A stretch of 64,000 nucleotides of DNA, from NCBI RefSeq assembly GCF_003957295.1, contig NZ_RQPJ01000019.1, positions 2,534 through 66,533 on the forward strand, read 5' to 3'. Under the pieces are notes generated by a model. It made no database searches and had not been told where the DNA came from. It was given only the letters and a program-made list of their open reading frames with translations. This DNA is from Arenibacter aquaticus (lineage in GTDB: Bacteria; Bacteroidota; Bacteroidia; Flavobacteriales; Flavobacteriaceae). Shown here piece after piece: positions 9,458-19,604 of the stretch (its first letter is position 1; each line of letters begins with the position of its first letter). A program made the position numbers and the translations under genes.

Positions 9458-10156
9458 GTGTCCAAAAAAATAATTTCCACTGCAGAAAACCTCCAGGTAT
9501 TGTACGAAGACAATCACCTAATTGCCATAAACAAAAGGGCAGGTGATATTGTACAGGGAGATAAAACCGGGGATACACCACTCAGCGAAGTGGTAAAAAA
9601 TTACCTTAAACATAAATACAACAAACCTGGTAATGTATATCTTGGGGTAGCCCATAGATTGGACAGACCTACCACAGGGATAGTGGTCTTTGCAAAGACT
9701 TCCAAGGCCCTGCCCAGATTAAATAAATTGTTCGCTGAAAAAGACGCCAAAAAAACCTATTGGGCCGTAGTTAAAAAAATGCCCCCTAAAGAAGAGGACA
9801 CCTTGATCCACTGGCTTAAACGAAACCCTAAGCAAAACAAATCCTACGCCAACATTAAGGAAGTCACGGACAGTAAAAAGGCTATTTTGGACTATAAGCT
9901 GATTAAAAAATTAGACCGACATGTTTTATTGGAGGTCAATTTAAAAACTGGCAGACACCATCAAATAAGGTCACAGCTGTCGGCCATTGGCTGCCCTATT
10001 AGGGGCGATCTAAAATATGGGGCAGATAGGAGCAATAAAGATGGAAGTATCCACCTGCATGCCAGAAGCCTCTCCTTTATCCATCCGGTAAAAAAAGAAT
10101 TGCTACAATTGGTTGCCCCCCCTCCTACCGAAAGCATTTGGAATGCCTGTACGTAA
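9458..10156 (+). CDS. RluA-family RNA pseudouridine synthase
   Basis: Isomerises uridine to pseudouridine in rRNA or tRNA. The catalytic block HRLDRPTTG carries Asp69, and the C-terminal KTGRHHQIRSQL block is also present. The 232 residues contain no S4 domain, so it is of the short RluA type (RluC/TruC-like); the exact target cannot be told. The start is GTG at 9458; the protein begins MSKKIISTAENLQVLYEDNH, which fits the family, and no in-frame ATG precedes the first motif. It lies between panB and a DUF4252 lipoprotein on the same strand. Confidence 0.9.
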   Translation: MSKKIISTAENLQVLYEDNHLIAINKRAGDIVQGDKTGDTPLSEVVKNYLKHKYNKPGNVYLGVAHRLDRPTTGIVVFAKTSKALPRLNKLFAEKDAKKTYWAVVKKMPPKEEDTLIHWLKRNPKQNKSYANIKEVTDSKKAILDYKLIKKLDRHVLLEVNLKTGRHHQIRSQLSAIGCPIRGDLKYGADRSNKDGSIHLHARSLSFIHPVKKELLQLVAPPPTESIWNACT

Positions 10157-10198
10157 ATTTTCACTATATTTAGTACACACCCCTTTATAAAAGGTAGT

Positions 10199-10711
10199 AT
10201 GGGAACTAGATCATTATTTATTATAGGTTTGCTATGCCTAGCCTCCTGTGGAAGCTACAATTCCATTGATTCCTTTTATGAAGCGCACAAAAATGACAAT
10301 CAGGTTACGGCAATAAGAGTACCCCAATTTATGCTTACCACCCTCAGTGGCATTTCACCGGAAATAAAAGAATTGATAGGAGGCGCCAATGACCTTAGAT
10401 ATATGCATTTTGCAGTGGAAAACCCCTCCCGAGCACAATTCCTAAATACCCAAATAAATGGTATAACCGGAAACTCTTTCATTGAAATTTTTCGTAAAAA
10501 TGATGAATTAAAACGCTCAGTGGTTTCTATACGGGAACGCAAGAACAGCGTTAAAGAAATTTTAATCTACAATAATAATATTAGCAGCGGCTCATTACTG
10601 TATATCAATGGCGACTTTAACCCAGCCCGTGTGCGACACATGGCACAAAATAACGATTTTGACAACCTTGGGAATTTCTTGGGCAATTACGGGGTAAATC
10701 TGTCCAATTAA
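10199..10711 (+). CDS. DUF4252 domain-containing lipoprotein
   Basis: 170-residue small lipoprotein; the signal peptide ends in LCLASC (Cys16). The rest resembles the DUF4252 family of Bacteroidota (FMLTTLSG, LRYMHFAVENPS, LLYINGDFNPARV), whose role is unknown; paralogues are often found near extracytoplasmic sigma factor genes, but none is present here. The last gene of a plus-strand group, convergent with the EamA transporter only 13 bp away. Confidence 0.8.
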   Translation: MGTRSLFIIGLLCLASCGSYNSIDSFYEAHKNDNQVTAIRVPQFMLTTLSGISPEIKELIGGANDLRYMHFAVENPSRAQFLNTQINGITGNSFIEIFRKNDELKRSVVSIRERKNSVKEILIYNNNISSGSLLYINGDFNPARVRHMAQNNDFDNLGNFLGNYGVNLSN

Positions 10712-10724
10712 ATTCCCCCCTATA

Positions 10725-11588
10725 TTATTTATAGGAACGCACACTTTCTATCACTACAGAACTTAATATAAGTACCCCCCCAATGACAGTTGTCCAACTG
10801 GGGATTTCGGATAAGAATATCATCCCGATAATAATCCCGAAAACAGGCTGTATACTGCTAATAATACTCACCGTTGTAATGGTAAAATGTTTAAAGCAAT
10901 TTATAAAAAGTGTATGACCAATAGCCGTGGTAAATAAAGCAAGGGCCACCAGGGCCGGCCACTGTTCCGCTATAGCGCCACCTACTTGGTACATAAAAAA
11001 TGCAGGCGCTAAAACAAATCCCACAATTCCTGTTTGGTAGGCCATTAACATGGAACCGTTGTACCTACTCCCCTTAGACTTCAACATAATATTTCTAATG
11101 GCATAAGCCAAGGCCGAAAAAACACCCAAGCCCACCGCTATTAAATGGGAATTCCCTGACTTAAAGTCCGGTGCCAACAAATAGATACCGCACAAAACCA
11201 GTAACCCCAAGACAAAATGGATACGCTGGAAAGGTGTTTTTAAAATTATGGGTTCCAGCATGGCCGTTATTATGGGATAGGTAAACATGGACAACATGCC
11301 TATGGCCACACTGGAGAGTTGCAGGGAATAGAAATAGGTTATCCAGTGGATACCCAAAAAAAGACTGCTCAATACTATTACCGGCATATCCTTTTTGGCA
11401 ATACGGAACGATATCTTTTTCCATTTGCAGTACAACAACAAAAATAAAAAGGCCAAACCGGCCCTACTGGCAATGGTTACAGGTACTGGAAGCTGTACAT
11501 ACCTGCCCAGGGCACCAGAGGTGCTAATGAACAACATGGCCAGATTTATCTCCAGTAAATGGTTTATGTGAAGGCTTTTGGTTTTCAA
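10725..11588 (-). CDS. EamA/DMT-family membrane transporter
   Basis: 287 residues with about ten hydrophobic segments arranged as two EamA halves; the second half begins near residue 150 (GLGVFSALAYAIRNIML). Such proteins export metabolites such as amino acids or nucleotides across the inner membrane; the substrate is not predictable here. The C-terminal GVLILSSVVIESVRSYK is typical. It lies 9 bp downstream of the helical-repeat protein gene on the same strand, so the two are probably one transcript. Confidence 0.88.
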   Translation of the reverse strand: MKTKSLHINHLLEINLAMLFISTSGALGRYVQLPVPVTIASRAGLAFLFLLLYCKWKKISFRIAKKDMPVIVLSSLFLGIHWITYFYSLQLSSVAIGMLSMFTYPIITAMLEPIILKTPFQRIHFVLGLLVLCGIYLLAPDFKSGNSHLIAVGLGVFSALAYAIRNIMLKSKGSRYNGSMLMAYQTGIVGFVLAPAFFMYQVGGAIAEQWPALVALALFTTAIGHTLFINCFKHFTITTVSIISSIQPVFGIIIGMIFLSEIPSWTTVIGGVLILSSVVIESVRSYK

Positions 11589-11597
11589 GTCTTTGTT

Positions 11598-13142
11598 TTA
11601 TCTGGTAATGGACTTCGCCTTCTCTCTAATAATCTGGGCTACAGGTTTATTTTGTAAATGACTTTCCAACCAGGAAATAATGTCCAAATATAAAAAAGCC
11701 CGCTTTTCATATGGGTGATTTTCGTATTTTTTTAATTCATCGTACAACTTCTGAAACTCATTGGACAACTCGTGGGGAAAGATATCCCCCAATCGTCTTA
11801 AAAATTTGATCATTTCCTTCTGTACCGCATGCAGGTCGTTCATTTTCAACAGAAATTTATAGGTGCTTTTAAGTTGTACTTCCAAATGGTAGTCCATTCC
11901 GGCCTCATAATGGGCAATAAGACTCAAGACCCTGGAGAAACACATCAAATCCTCACGCATCTTAAGATTTTTATTATTAATAATGCGCTTTAGGTACTGT
12001 ATACATGTTTTGTTGTCCCCTATACCAAAATACAGACAGGCTATCTTATAGTACAATACCATTACATGGTGCTGGTCTATTCTATCCTTATGCTTGTTTA
12101 TGCCGTACTCTACAATTTTCACCAAATAAAGTCCCTTTTCAAAAGTGCCCTCCAAAAAATGTAGGTTTAACTTGTTCAGATTGATATAAAGAAACGCCAA
12201 GGAGGCAATATTGTCATTGTCCGGAAAATCCTTGCTTTCCACTATTTTCTCCATTCGCTCCAAAGTCTCCTTAAATTGCGAACTGTACTTCACATAAAAT
12301 AGGGATTCCAATAGGTAATGGTTCCCTTTTAAAAAGAAAACAGGATTTAGATAGATCATTTCCTTATTGTCATAGAAAAGGTCTACCCACTTACTGGAGT
12401 ATTTATAACAGGACAAAAAATCCTGAAGCAAAAAACTATACCAAAGGTGCGCCTTGTACAACCACAGCTTTTCCCTAAACCCCAAATCCTCTATCTGGTA
12501 TTTGGGCATATGTTTGTCAAAATACTTTTTGACCCTATTTAGATCATCATCACTCCTAACATACCCTATTTTGAGCATCTGCCCATATAATTGGAGCGAC
12601 AGATTGGATAACTTACTGGTAATAACATTCAATTCCGACAACTTTTTGGCCTGAATGGCCAGCTCATCTGCCCTATCTGGGATACTACGCGTAATATATT
12701 GGGTCTCAATAACCTTTTCCAACTCCACTATCTCATAGGCCACATTTTTTTCCTCATTCTCAATGGCCGTAGCCTTTGCCTTATCCAAAATCTTTAAACT
12801 TTGCTTATAAAGTCCCTTTTGGTAGAGGATGGTAGCAAAATCCAATTGCTCCCTAATCTGAACCCTAATATTCTGATTTACTGGATTAAGTCTTAAACTA
12901 ACCAAGATCTGTTTATACAAATGAGCCTTAAGATTGGATAACTGGGCCTTTTTTACAATACCATTTTCCAGAATTAATTTTTCATCGTACACCTTAATTT
13001 TATCCAATAAATTGAAAAGGGCCAGGAATTTGGCATCTGTATTCACCCCAAGGCGACCAACGTATAATTTAAATTGACGTTTTTCTGACTTGGAAAGTGA
13101 TTTGACCAGAACGAATAATGCATCTTTATGCGCATTTGTCAT
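11598..13142 (-). CDS. Helical-repeat protein of unknown function
   Basis: 514 residues without signal peptide or membrane segment; predicted almost entirely helical and rich in Lys, Leu and Tyr, with TPR-like pairs (for example LYKQSLKILDKAKATAIENE near residues 115-135). The N-terminus LFVLVKSLSKSEKRQFKLYV is a landmark I associate with conserved flavobacterial proteins, but I cannot assign a function. Cytosolic scaffold or adaptor is the most that can be inferred. It is transcribed divergently from leuA, with 147 bp between them, and appears to share a transcript with the transporter gene behind it. Confidence 0.7.
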   Translation of the reverse strand: MTNAHKDALFVLVKSLSKSEKRQFKLYVGRLGVNTDAKFLALFNLLDKIKVYDEKLILENGIVKKAQLSNLKAHLYKQILVSLRLNPVNQNIRVQIREQLDFATILYQKGLYKQSLKILDKAKATAIENEEKNVAYEIVELEKVIETQYITRSIPDRADELAIQAKKLSELNVITSKLSNLSLQLYGQMLKIGYVRSDDDLNRVKKYFDKHMPKYQIEDLGFREKLWLYKAHLWYSFLLQDFLSCYKYSSKWVDLFYDNKEMIYLNPVFFLKGNHYLLESLFYVKYSSQFKETLERMEKIVESKDFPDNDNIASLAFLYINLNKLNLHFLEGTFEKGLYLVKIVEYGINKHKDRIDQHHVMVLYYKIACLYFGIGDNKTCIQYLKRIINNKNLKMREDLMCFSRVLSLIAHYEAGMDYHLEVQLKSTYKFLLKMNDLHAVQKEMIKFLRRLGDIFPHELSNEFQKLYDELKKYENHPYEKRAFLYLDIISWLESHLQNKPVAQIIREKAKSITR

Positions 13143-13289
13143 CGTAATAATAAAGGTTTATATTATTGATATTCAGTGATTTATATACTCTAAAAAGTTA
13201 TTTAACGTTGTAAATGCCCGTTTACACCAAAGCCTAGCTAACCTACTAGTACTATATTCGTATAGCGCACCTAAAATTACGTAAATATA

Positions 13290-14462
13290 ATGAGCAAAGA
13301 TAAGGTACAAATTTTTGATACAACACTAAGAGATGGAGAGCAGGTACCAGGATGTAAATTGGATACCGAGCAAAAATTGATAATCGCCGAAAGATTGGAT
13401 CTTTTAGGGGTAGATGTCATTGAAGCAGGATTCCCTATTTCCAGTCCGGGTGATTTTAACTCTGTTCAGGAGATTACAAAAATTGTAAAAAATGCAACAG
13501 TCTGCGGTCTTACCCGCGCTGTGAAAAAGGATATAGAAGTCGCTGCCGAGTCCCTGAAATACGCCGTAAAACCAAGAATACATACCGGTATAGGAACCTC
13601 AGAATCCCATATAAAGTTTAAGTTCAACTCCAACAAGGACGCCATTATAGAACGAGCGGTAGATGCCGTAAGCTATGCCAAAACCTTTGTGGAGGATGTG
13701 GAATTTTATGCAGAGGATGCTGGACGTACCGATAATGAATTTTTGGCACGCGTATGTGAGGCTGTAGTAAAAGCCGGGGCTACCGTACTGAACATTCCTG
13801 ACACCACCGGGTACTGCCTTCCAGAAGAATACGGTGCCAAAATAAAATATTTAAAGGAAAACGTAAAAGGTATAGACAAGGCTATTTTGAGCTGTCACTG
13901 TCACAACGATCTAGGTTTGGCCACCGCCAACTCCATTGCCGGAGTAATCAACGGGGCTAGACAGATAGAATGTACCATTAACGGAATTGGTGAACGTGCC
14001 GGAAACACTGCTCTTGAAGAAGTGGTGATGATCCTTAGACAACACCCAAGCCTTAATTTGGACACCAACATAAACAGTAAGTTACTATATGATACCAGTC
14101 AGATGGTTTCCCAAAAAATGGGCGTATATGTACAGCCCAACAAAGCTATAGTTGGGGCAAATGCCTTTGCCCACAGTTCAGGGATCCACCAAGATGGTGT
14201 AATCAAGAACAGGGAAACCTATGAAATTATAGATCCGGCAGACGTTGGGGTCAATGAGTCCTCTATTGTCCTTACCGCAAGAAGCGGAAGGGCCGCATTG
14301 GCATACAGGGCCAAGAATGTAGGCTATGAGCTTACCAAGACCCAATTGGATGTGGTGTACCAAGAGTTCCTGAAATTTGCGGACAAACAAAAGGAAATTA
14401 TGGACGAGGATATCCACGATATCATAGTAGCCAGTGGTATTAAAATAGAAAGTGTAGCATAA
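13290..14462 (+). CDS. leuA: 2-isopropylmalate synthase, short form
   Basis: Condenses acetyl-CoA with 2-oxoisovalerate in the first step of leucine synthesis. The catalytic block [14 protein letters not shown] is at residues 9-22, metal-binding HCHND at residues 203-207, and [14 protein letters not shown] follows. The protein is only 390 residues, against about 500 or more for enzymes with the C-terminal leucine-binding domain, so that regulatory domain is absent. leuB follows after 8 bp. The adjacent leuB argues for isopropylmalate synthase, but a homocitrate- or citramalate-synthase-like activity cannot be excluded by eye. Confidence 0.9.
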   Translation: MSKDKVQIFDTTLRDGEQVPGCKLDTEQKLIIAERLDLLGVDVIEAGFPISSPGDFNSVQEITKIVKNATVCGLTRAVKKDIEVAAESLKYAVKPRIHTGIGTSESHIKFKFNSNKDAIIERAVDAVSYAKTFVEDVEFYAEDAGRTDNEFLARVCEAVVKAGATVLNIPDTTGYCLPEEYGAKIKYLKENVKGIDKAILSCHCHNDLGLATANSIAGVINGARQIECTINGIGERAGNTALEEVVMILRQHPSLNLDTNINSKLLYDTSQMVSQKMGVYVQPNKAIVGANAFAHSSGIHQDGVIKNRETYEIIDPADVGVNESSIVLTARSGRAALAYRAKNVGYELTKTQLDVVYQEFLKFADKQKEIMDEDIHDIIVASGIKIESVA

Positions 14463-14470
14463 TAAATTAT

Positions 14471-15589
14471 ATGGATTTAAAAATAACTCTTTTAGGGGGA
14501 GATGGAATTGGTCCCGAGGTTTTGGCCCAGTCTGTAAAATGCTTACAGGCCGTGGAGGAAACCTTTAACCACCACTTTACCTATACCGAAGGGTTAATAG
14601 GAGCCGTTGCTATGGACAAATACGGTTCCCCTTTACCAGAGGAAACCATAAATCTCTGTAAGGAATCCGATGCCATTCTTTTTGGAACCATAGGCACTCT
14701 AAAATACGATGACAACCCTAGCGCAAGGGTACGCCCGGAACAGGGATTGCTCCAACTTAGAAGAGAGCTAGAGCTATTTACCAACATTAGGCCAGTTAGG
14801 ATATTCCCCACATTGGTCGCCAAATCACCCTTAAAAAAACACGTCATCTTTGGAACGGATTTCGTTATTTACCGGGAGCTTACCGGGGGTATATACTTTG
14901 GGGAAAAACAATGGAGCGAGGACGGGACCTATGCCTCCGACCTCTGTGAATATTCCGAAAAAGAAATTAGCAGAATTGCCCATTTGGCCTTTAAGGCAGC
15001 AAAAAGCAGAAAAAAGAAACTCACACTTGTGGACAAGGCCAATGTATTGGAAACTTCGCGTTTATGGAGAAAGGTTGTGACCAGAATTGCCGAGAGCTAT
15101 CCAGAAGTGAAATTGGACTTCCTTTTTGTAGATAATGCCGCCATGCAGATGATGTTAAACCCCAATCAATTTGACGTTATCCTAACTGAAAATATGTTTG
15201 GGGATATTCTTTCTGACCAAGGAAGTGCCATCTGCGGCTCCAAAGGGCTACTCCCTTCAGCATCCATAGGTGCGGAACATGCCATGTTTGAACCTTTTCA
15301 CGGTTCATACCCCCAGGCAACAGGTAAAGACATTGCCAATCCGGTAGCCTCTATACTTTCAACCGCTATGATGCTGAGCCATTTTGGAATGCATGAGGAA
15401 TCCAGAGCCGTGGTCATTGCAGTGCATAAATCCATGAGGAAAAATGTGGTCACAAAAGATTTGAACGCCAACAGTAGATACGGTACCAGTGAGGTTGGCG
15501 CTTTTATTGCCGACAATATCATTGATTCTGATGAAAACCTTAACTATAATTATGAGAATATAGGTCTGGGAAAATCAACCATTATTTAA
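14471..15589 (+). CDS. leuB: 3-isopropylmalate dehydrogenase
   Basis: NAD-dependent oxidative decarboxylation of 3-isopropylmalate, third step of leucine synthesis. 372 residues, normal length. Family landmarks: LLGGDGIGPEV at the N-terminus, the RPEQGLLQLRRELELFTNIRP substrate block, RELTGGIYFGEK, LVDKANVLETSRLWR, and LTENMFGDILSDQGS with the metal-binding aspartates, then EPFHGSYPQATGKDIANP. Co-transcribed with leuA. The isomerase genes leuC and leuD are not in this window. Confidence 0.96.
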   Translation: MDLKITLLGGDGIGPEVLAQSVKCLQAVEETFNHHFTYTEGLIGAVAMDKYGSPLPEETINLCKESDAILFGTIGTLKYDDNPSARVRPEQGLLQLRRELELFTNIRPVRIFPTLVAKSPLKKHVIFGTDFVIYRELTGGIYFGEKQWSEDGTYASDLCEYSEKEISRIAHLAFKAAKSRKKKLTLVDKANVLETSRLWRKVVTRIAESYPEVKLDFLFVDNAAMQMMLNPNQFDVILTENMFGDILSDQGSAICGSKGLLPSASIGAEHAMFEPFHGSYPQATGKDIANPVASILSTAMMLSHFGMHEESRAVVIAVHKSMRKNVVTKDLNANSRYGTSEVGAFIADNIIDSDENLNYNYENIGLGKSTII

Positions 15590-15703
15590 AGAATCCCATT
15601 ACCTACACCAACTTACTCCTTTCTTTAAATTAAAACATCCCTGAATATTATATATACAAAACTAGACTACACTCTTTGTTATTAACTGTACAGAAAGAAA
15701 GGT

Positions 15704-16927
15704 TTATTCCTCCAATAGCCCCGTAATATCACGATGAAAGTTTCGCTTGAACCGCTGGTAATTTTGACCGGTTGCAGGGCCGTTAAAACCGGTATGTATT
15801 TTTCGCACCTCTCCATTTTTATCCAGGAGTATCGTAGTTGGGAACGACAGTACATGGTTTAGCATAGGCAATTTTTCCTGGGCCAATTCCTTATCTACGC
15901 TCCCATATTGAGCCAGCAAAATAGGGTAATCCACGCCTATTCTATCTTGTAATCGCCTTATTGCTGCAAATGCAGCCTCTTTTGTCTTGGCGTATTCAAA
16001 AGCAAGGGCAACAACAGCAATTTCATTATCATTATGTTGCTTAGTGTATTCTACTAAAAACTTGGTCTCATCCAAACAATTGGGACACCAAGTACCCATA
16101 ATCTGTACTATCACTACTTTATCTTTAAAATACGCATCCTCCAAGGAAACTGTTCTCCCTTGAGCATTGGGAAAGCTAAAACTTAGCTTGTTATATCCTT
16201 CTTTTATAAAGGTTAGAGAGTCTGCATTGGGCAATTCAAAATTTTCATTCCTCTTGGCCGTAAATTGAGCCTTAAAATGATTTCCAGAATAAAAGACTCC
16301 ATCCATAGTGCTGTCCGTTACCTTGGATTTAAACAAATAGGCATGGGCCCCATCAAAAGTTGATAACATCAGGGAATCTCCATTAAGGACCCCCTCCAAG
16401 AAACGGTAGTCTCCCGTCAACGTTTTAAAAGTCCCCACTACCCTGTCTCCTAGCTGCTTAAAAACACCCTTTGCCTTATAGGGGTCGTCCAAAACAGGAT
16501 TAAACCCAACTTCCCAGTTCCCGGAAATATTGGTATTGGGCATTTCAGCCACCCTAAACCTTTCTTTTATTCCGTACTTAGCGGTAAAAGGCACTACCCT
16601 TTCTTCGCTTTCCTTTATAAAACTCCCCTTCATATTCTCGGCAGTAAACCTACCGGCCAAATACCCTTCAAAAACAGGCATCTTAATGACTATAGAGTCC
16701 TTTATTACCTTAATTTCGTCTACATGGATAACTTCATCAGCATTGTACACCTCCAAACTATATCCCGCATTTTCCAATGCATTAAGTTCAAAGTTAAAGG
16801 GCAGCAATTGCCCATCACCCACTTCCAAATGGGCCAACCACATACCTTCCTTTAACCTTTCGGTTGAAGAATTGGCACAGCTACCGAGGAATAAGACTAA
16901 AAGTATGATAACAACATTGCGTTTCAT
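15704..16927 (-). CDS. TlpA-like thioredoxin-fold lipoprotein with CPNC active site
   Basis: I place the start at the ATG at 16927 (MKRNVVIILLVLFLGSC), which gives a lipoprotein signal with Cys17; the frame is open for 17 more codons upstream but that part is not signal-like. The product of 407 residues has an N-terminal region of beta strands (about 30-250) and a C-terminal TlpA/AhpC-like thioredoxin domain with WCPNC and the cis-Pro segment FPTTILLDKNGEV. It is probably a periplasmic disulfide reductase. It is oriented away from pheT and convergent with leuB. Confidence 0.88.
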   Translation of the reverse strand: MKRNVVIILLVLFLGSCANSSTERLKEGMWLAHLEVGDGQLLPFNFELNALENAGYSLEVYNADEVIHVDEIKVIKDSIVIKMPVFEGYLAGRFTAENMKGSFIKESEERVVPFTAKYGIKERFRVAEMPNTNISGNWEVGFNPVLDDPYKAKGVFKQLGDRVVGTFKTLTGDYRFLEGVLNGDSLMLSTFDGAHAYLFKSKVTDSTMDGVFYSGNHFKAQFTAKRNENFELPNADSLTFIKEGYNKLSFSFPNAQGRTVSLEDAYFKDKVVIVQIMGTWCPNCLDETKFLVEYTKQHNDNEIAVVALAFEYAKTKEAAFAAIRRLQDRIGVDYPILLAQYGSVDKELAQEKLPMLNHVLSFPTTILLDKNGEVRKIHTGFNGPATGQNYQRFKRNFHRDITGLLEE

Positions 16928-17126
16928 TACAATACAAACATTTACATTTTGGAATTGAATCCATATTGATTTGTACACCGTACATTATGGACCTTCTCTC
17001 TACGGGAGGACTTAAGCCTAATTATTACACTCATTAAGAGTTAATTACAAAAACATATAGACTTATCTATGTTGAAATAACAAAAAATTTTGGTAAATAA
17101 AAAATAAAACATTCGAGCACCTAGAT

Positions 17127-17158
17127 ATTGAATGTCTTACTGCATTGTTTTATATTTG
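17127..17158 (+). promoter_or_regulatory. Bacteroidetes-type promoter of pheT
   Basis: ATTG (17127-17130), a 20-bp gap and TATATTTG (17151-17158) match the -33/-7 consensus of the Bacteroidota primary sigma factor. The expected start of transcription is near 17164, giving a leader of about 14 bases. No T-box or leader peptide is visible. Confidence 0.6.
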
Positions 17159-17177
17159 GGGTCTCTAAAATTTTTCG

Positions 17178-19604
17178 ATGAAAATATCATACAACTGGCT
17201 AAAACAGTTTCTAAAAATTGACTGGGATTCCCAAAAGACAGCCGAACTATTAACGGACTTAGGCTTGGAGGTTGAGGGTATTTCTACTTTTGAATCCGTG
17301 AAAGGTGGATTAAAGGGAATTGTTGTTGGTGAGGTTATAACCTGTGAAAAACATCCCAATGCGGATAAATTAAAACTCACTACCGTAAATATTGGTCAAG
17401 ACCAACCCTTACAAATAGTATGTGGGGCACCTAATGTAGCTGCAGGACAAAAAGTGCCCGTGGCCACCATAGGCACTACATTATACACTGCTGAAGGAGA
17501 GTCTTGGGTTATAAAAAAAGGAAAAATACGCGGAGAGGAAAGCCATGGGATGATTTGTGCAGAGGACGAGCTTGGTCTAGGGGATAGCCATGACGGCATT
17601 ATGGTACTCGCCGATACTTTAAAAGTAGGCACCCCTTGTTCCGAGGTTTTTGATATAGAACTGGATGAGGTCTTTGAAATAGGACTTACCCCAAATAGGG
17701 CAGATGCCATGAGCCATTTTGGAGTGGCGCGGGACTTAAAGGCCGGCTTTAAACAAAAGGATATCAATAAAGAATTGATTACCCCGCCAATTTCCAATTT
17801 CAATATCATAAACAGGTCGTTACGAATTGATGTTGAGGTGGAGAAGAGTGAACTGGCACCAAGATATTGTGGGATAACCATTAGCAATCTTATTGTACAG
17901 CCCTCACCCGATTGGTTAAAAAACAGATTAAAAGCTATTGGGATTACCCCAAAAAACAATGTGGTGGATGCCACCAATTACGTATTGCACGAATTGGGTC
18001 AGCCCCTACACGCATTTGATGCTTCTAAAATAAAAGGCAATAAAATACTGGTGAAAACCCTTCCAAAAGGTACTAAGTTTACCACCTTGGATGGTGTAGA
18101 AAGAGAGTTGAGCGAAGAAGACCTAATGATCTGCGATAGTGAAAAACCACTATGTATTGCTGGAGTATTGGGAGGAGAAAACTCTGGTGTTACCGAATAT
18201 ACCAACAGTATCTTTTTAGAAAGCGCCTTTTTTAATCCCGTTTCCGTAAGAAAAACGGCCAAACGACATGCTATCAATACAGATGCCTCTTTTAGGTTTG
18301 AAAGGGGAATAGATATAGACAATGTAGAATACAGTCTAAAACGCGCCGCTTTACTGATCCATGAGATTGCAGGTGGTGATATTACTTCGGATATTGTTGA
18401 TATCTATCCCAAGAAAAAGGACGACTACCATGTATTCTTAACGTTCGATAAAATAAACAAATTAATTGGACAGGATATATCCAAGGATACCATCAAGTCC
18501 ATTTTGGCATCTTTAGATATAAAGGTAAAAAACGTAACCGAATCCGGACTTGGACTAATGATACCCTTTTACCGGGTAGATGTACAAAGGGAGGTTGATG
18601 TTATTGAAGAAATACTAAGGGTATTTGGATACAACAATGTAGAGTTCAAGGAGAAGTTAAATGCTTCCATTGCACCTACTTCCAAGTTTGAGGATTACAA
18701 GATCCAAAATATCATAGGTAATTTACTGGCTGCCATTGGCTTTAACGAAATATTGACCAACAGCCTTACCACCCCGGCCTACAACAAGTTATCCCCGGAT
18801 ATCAATGAAGCACATACTGTTGCCATGCTCAATCCTTTGAGCACGGAGCTTTCGGTAATGAGACAATCCATGTTGTTCTCCGGTCTGGAAACCATAGCCT
18901 ACAACAGTAACCGTAGGATGCAAAACCTCAAGATTTTCGAATTCGGTAAAACCTACCATCAATTTGAAAACAACAGAGAGGAAAAGAAACATTTAAGTCT
19001 TTTGATTACAGGAAACAGACAGGAAGATACTTGGACCGTTCCCGCTAAAAAATCCGATTTCTTTTACCTGAAGTCGGTCGTAGAAAACGTATTGGACAGA
19101 TTAGGGCTCAACAAACTTGAATCTACCCCTTCCAAACCGGAAATACTCTCCGAAGGCATTTCCCTGCAATATGCAAAAAAAGATGTGGTAGTTCTTGGCG
19201 TGGTCAAGAAATCTCTTCTTAAGGAATTTGATATTAAAGAAGAGGTGCTATATGCCGACTTCGACTGGGATTATATTTTAGAGGCCATTGTAACCAATAA
19301 GATAATTTATAAGGAAATACCAAAATATCCGGAAGTAAAAAGGGATTACGCCTTATTGGTAAATGAAAATGTGGGCTTTAAACAAATACACGACCTTGCA
19401 GTACAGACCGAGAAGAAGTACTTGACCAATGTAAACCTTTTTGATGTATACAAAGGGAAGAACTTACCCGAGGGCAAAAAATCATATGCTGTAAGCTACA
19501 CACTTCAAGATCACAAAGGAACTCTCACCGATAAGCAGATTGATAAGATCATGAACAAGTTACTGCGCCGGTACGAAAGTGAATTAGGGGCCGAGTTAAG
19601 GTAA
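17178..19604 (+). CDS. pheT: Phenylalanine--tRNA ligase beta subunit
   Basis: Forms the alpha2-beta2 phenylalanyl-tRNA synthetase and carries the editing and tRNA-binding parts. The 808-residue protein shows the expected order: N-terminal EMAP-like tRNA-binding domain (about 40-150, HPNADKLKLTTVNIG and CGAPNVAAGQKVPVA), B3/B4 editing domain (about 210-390), B5 domain (about 405-475), synthetase-like core, and the C-terminal FDX-ACB domain (from about 715, with YPEVKRDYALLV). The alpha-subunit gene pheS is not adjacent, as is common in Bacteroidota. The last ~105 bases of the gene have degenerate copies downstream. Confidence 0.98.
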   Translation: MKISYNWLKQFLKIDWDSQKTAELLTDLGLEVEGISTFESVKGGLKGIVVGEVITCEKHPNADKLKLTTVNIGQDQPLQIVCGAPNVAAGQKVPVATIGTTLYTAEGESWVIKKGKIRGEESHGMICAEDELGLGDSHDGIMVLADTLKVGTPCSEVFDIELDEVFEIGLTPNRADAMSHFGVARDLKAGFKQKDINKELITPPISNFNIINRSLRIDVEVEKSELAPRYCGITISNLIVQPSPDWLKNRLKAIGITPKNNVVDATNYVLHELGQPLHAFDASKIKGNKILVKTLPKGTKFTTLDGVERELSEEDLMICDSEKPLCIAGVLGGENSGVTEYTNSIFLESAFFNPVSVRKTAKRHAINTDASFRFERGIDIDNVEYSLKRAALLIHEIAGGDITSDIVDIYPKKKDDYHVFLTFDKINKLIGQDISKDTIKSILASLDIKVKNVTESGLGLMIPFYRVDVQREVDVIEEILRVFGYNNVEFKEKLNASIAPTSKFEDYKIQNIIGNLLAAIGFNEILTNSLTTPAYNKLSPDINEAHTVAMLNPLSTELSVMRQSMLFSGLETIAYNSNRRMQNLKIFEFGKTYHQFENNREEKKHLSLLITGNRQEDTWTVPAKKSDFFYLKSVVENVLDRLGLNKLESTPSKPEILSEGISLQYAKKDVVVLGVVKKSLLKEFDIKEEVLYADFDWDYILEAIVTNKIIYKEIPKYPEVKRDYALLVNENVGFKQIHDLAVQTEKKYLTNVNLFDVYKGKNLPEGKKSYAVSYTLQDHKGTLTDKQIDKIMNKLLRRYESELGAELR

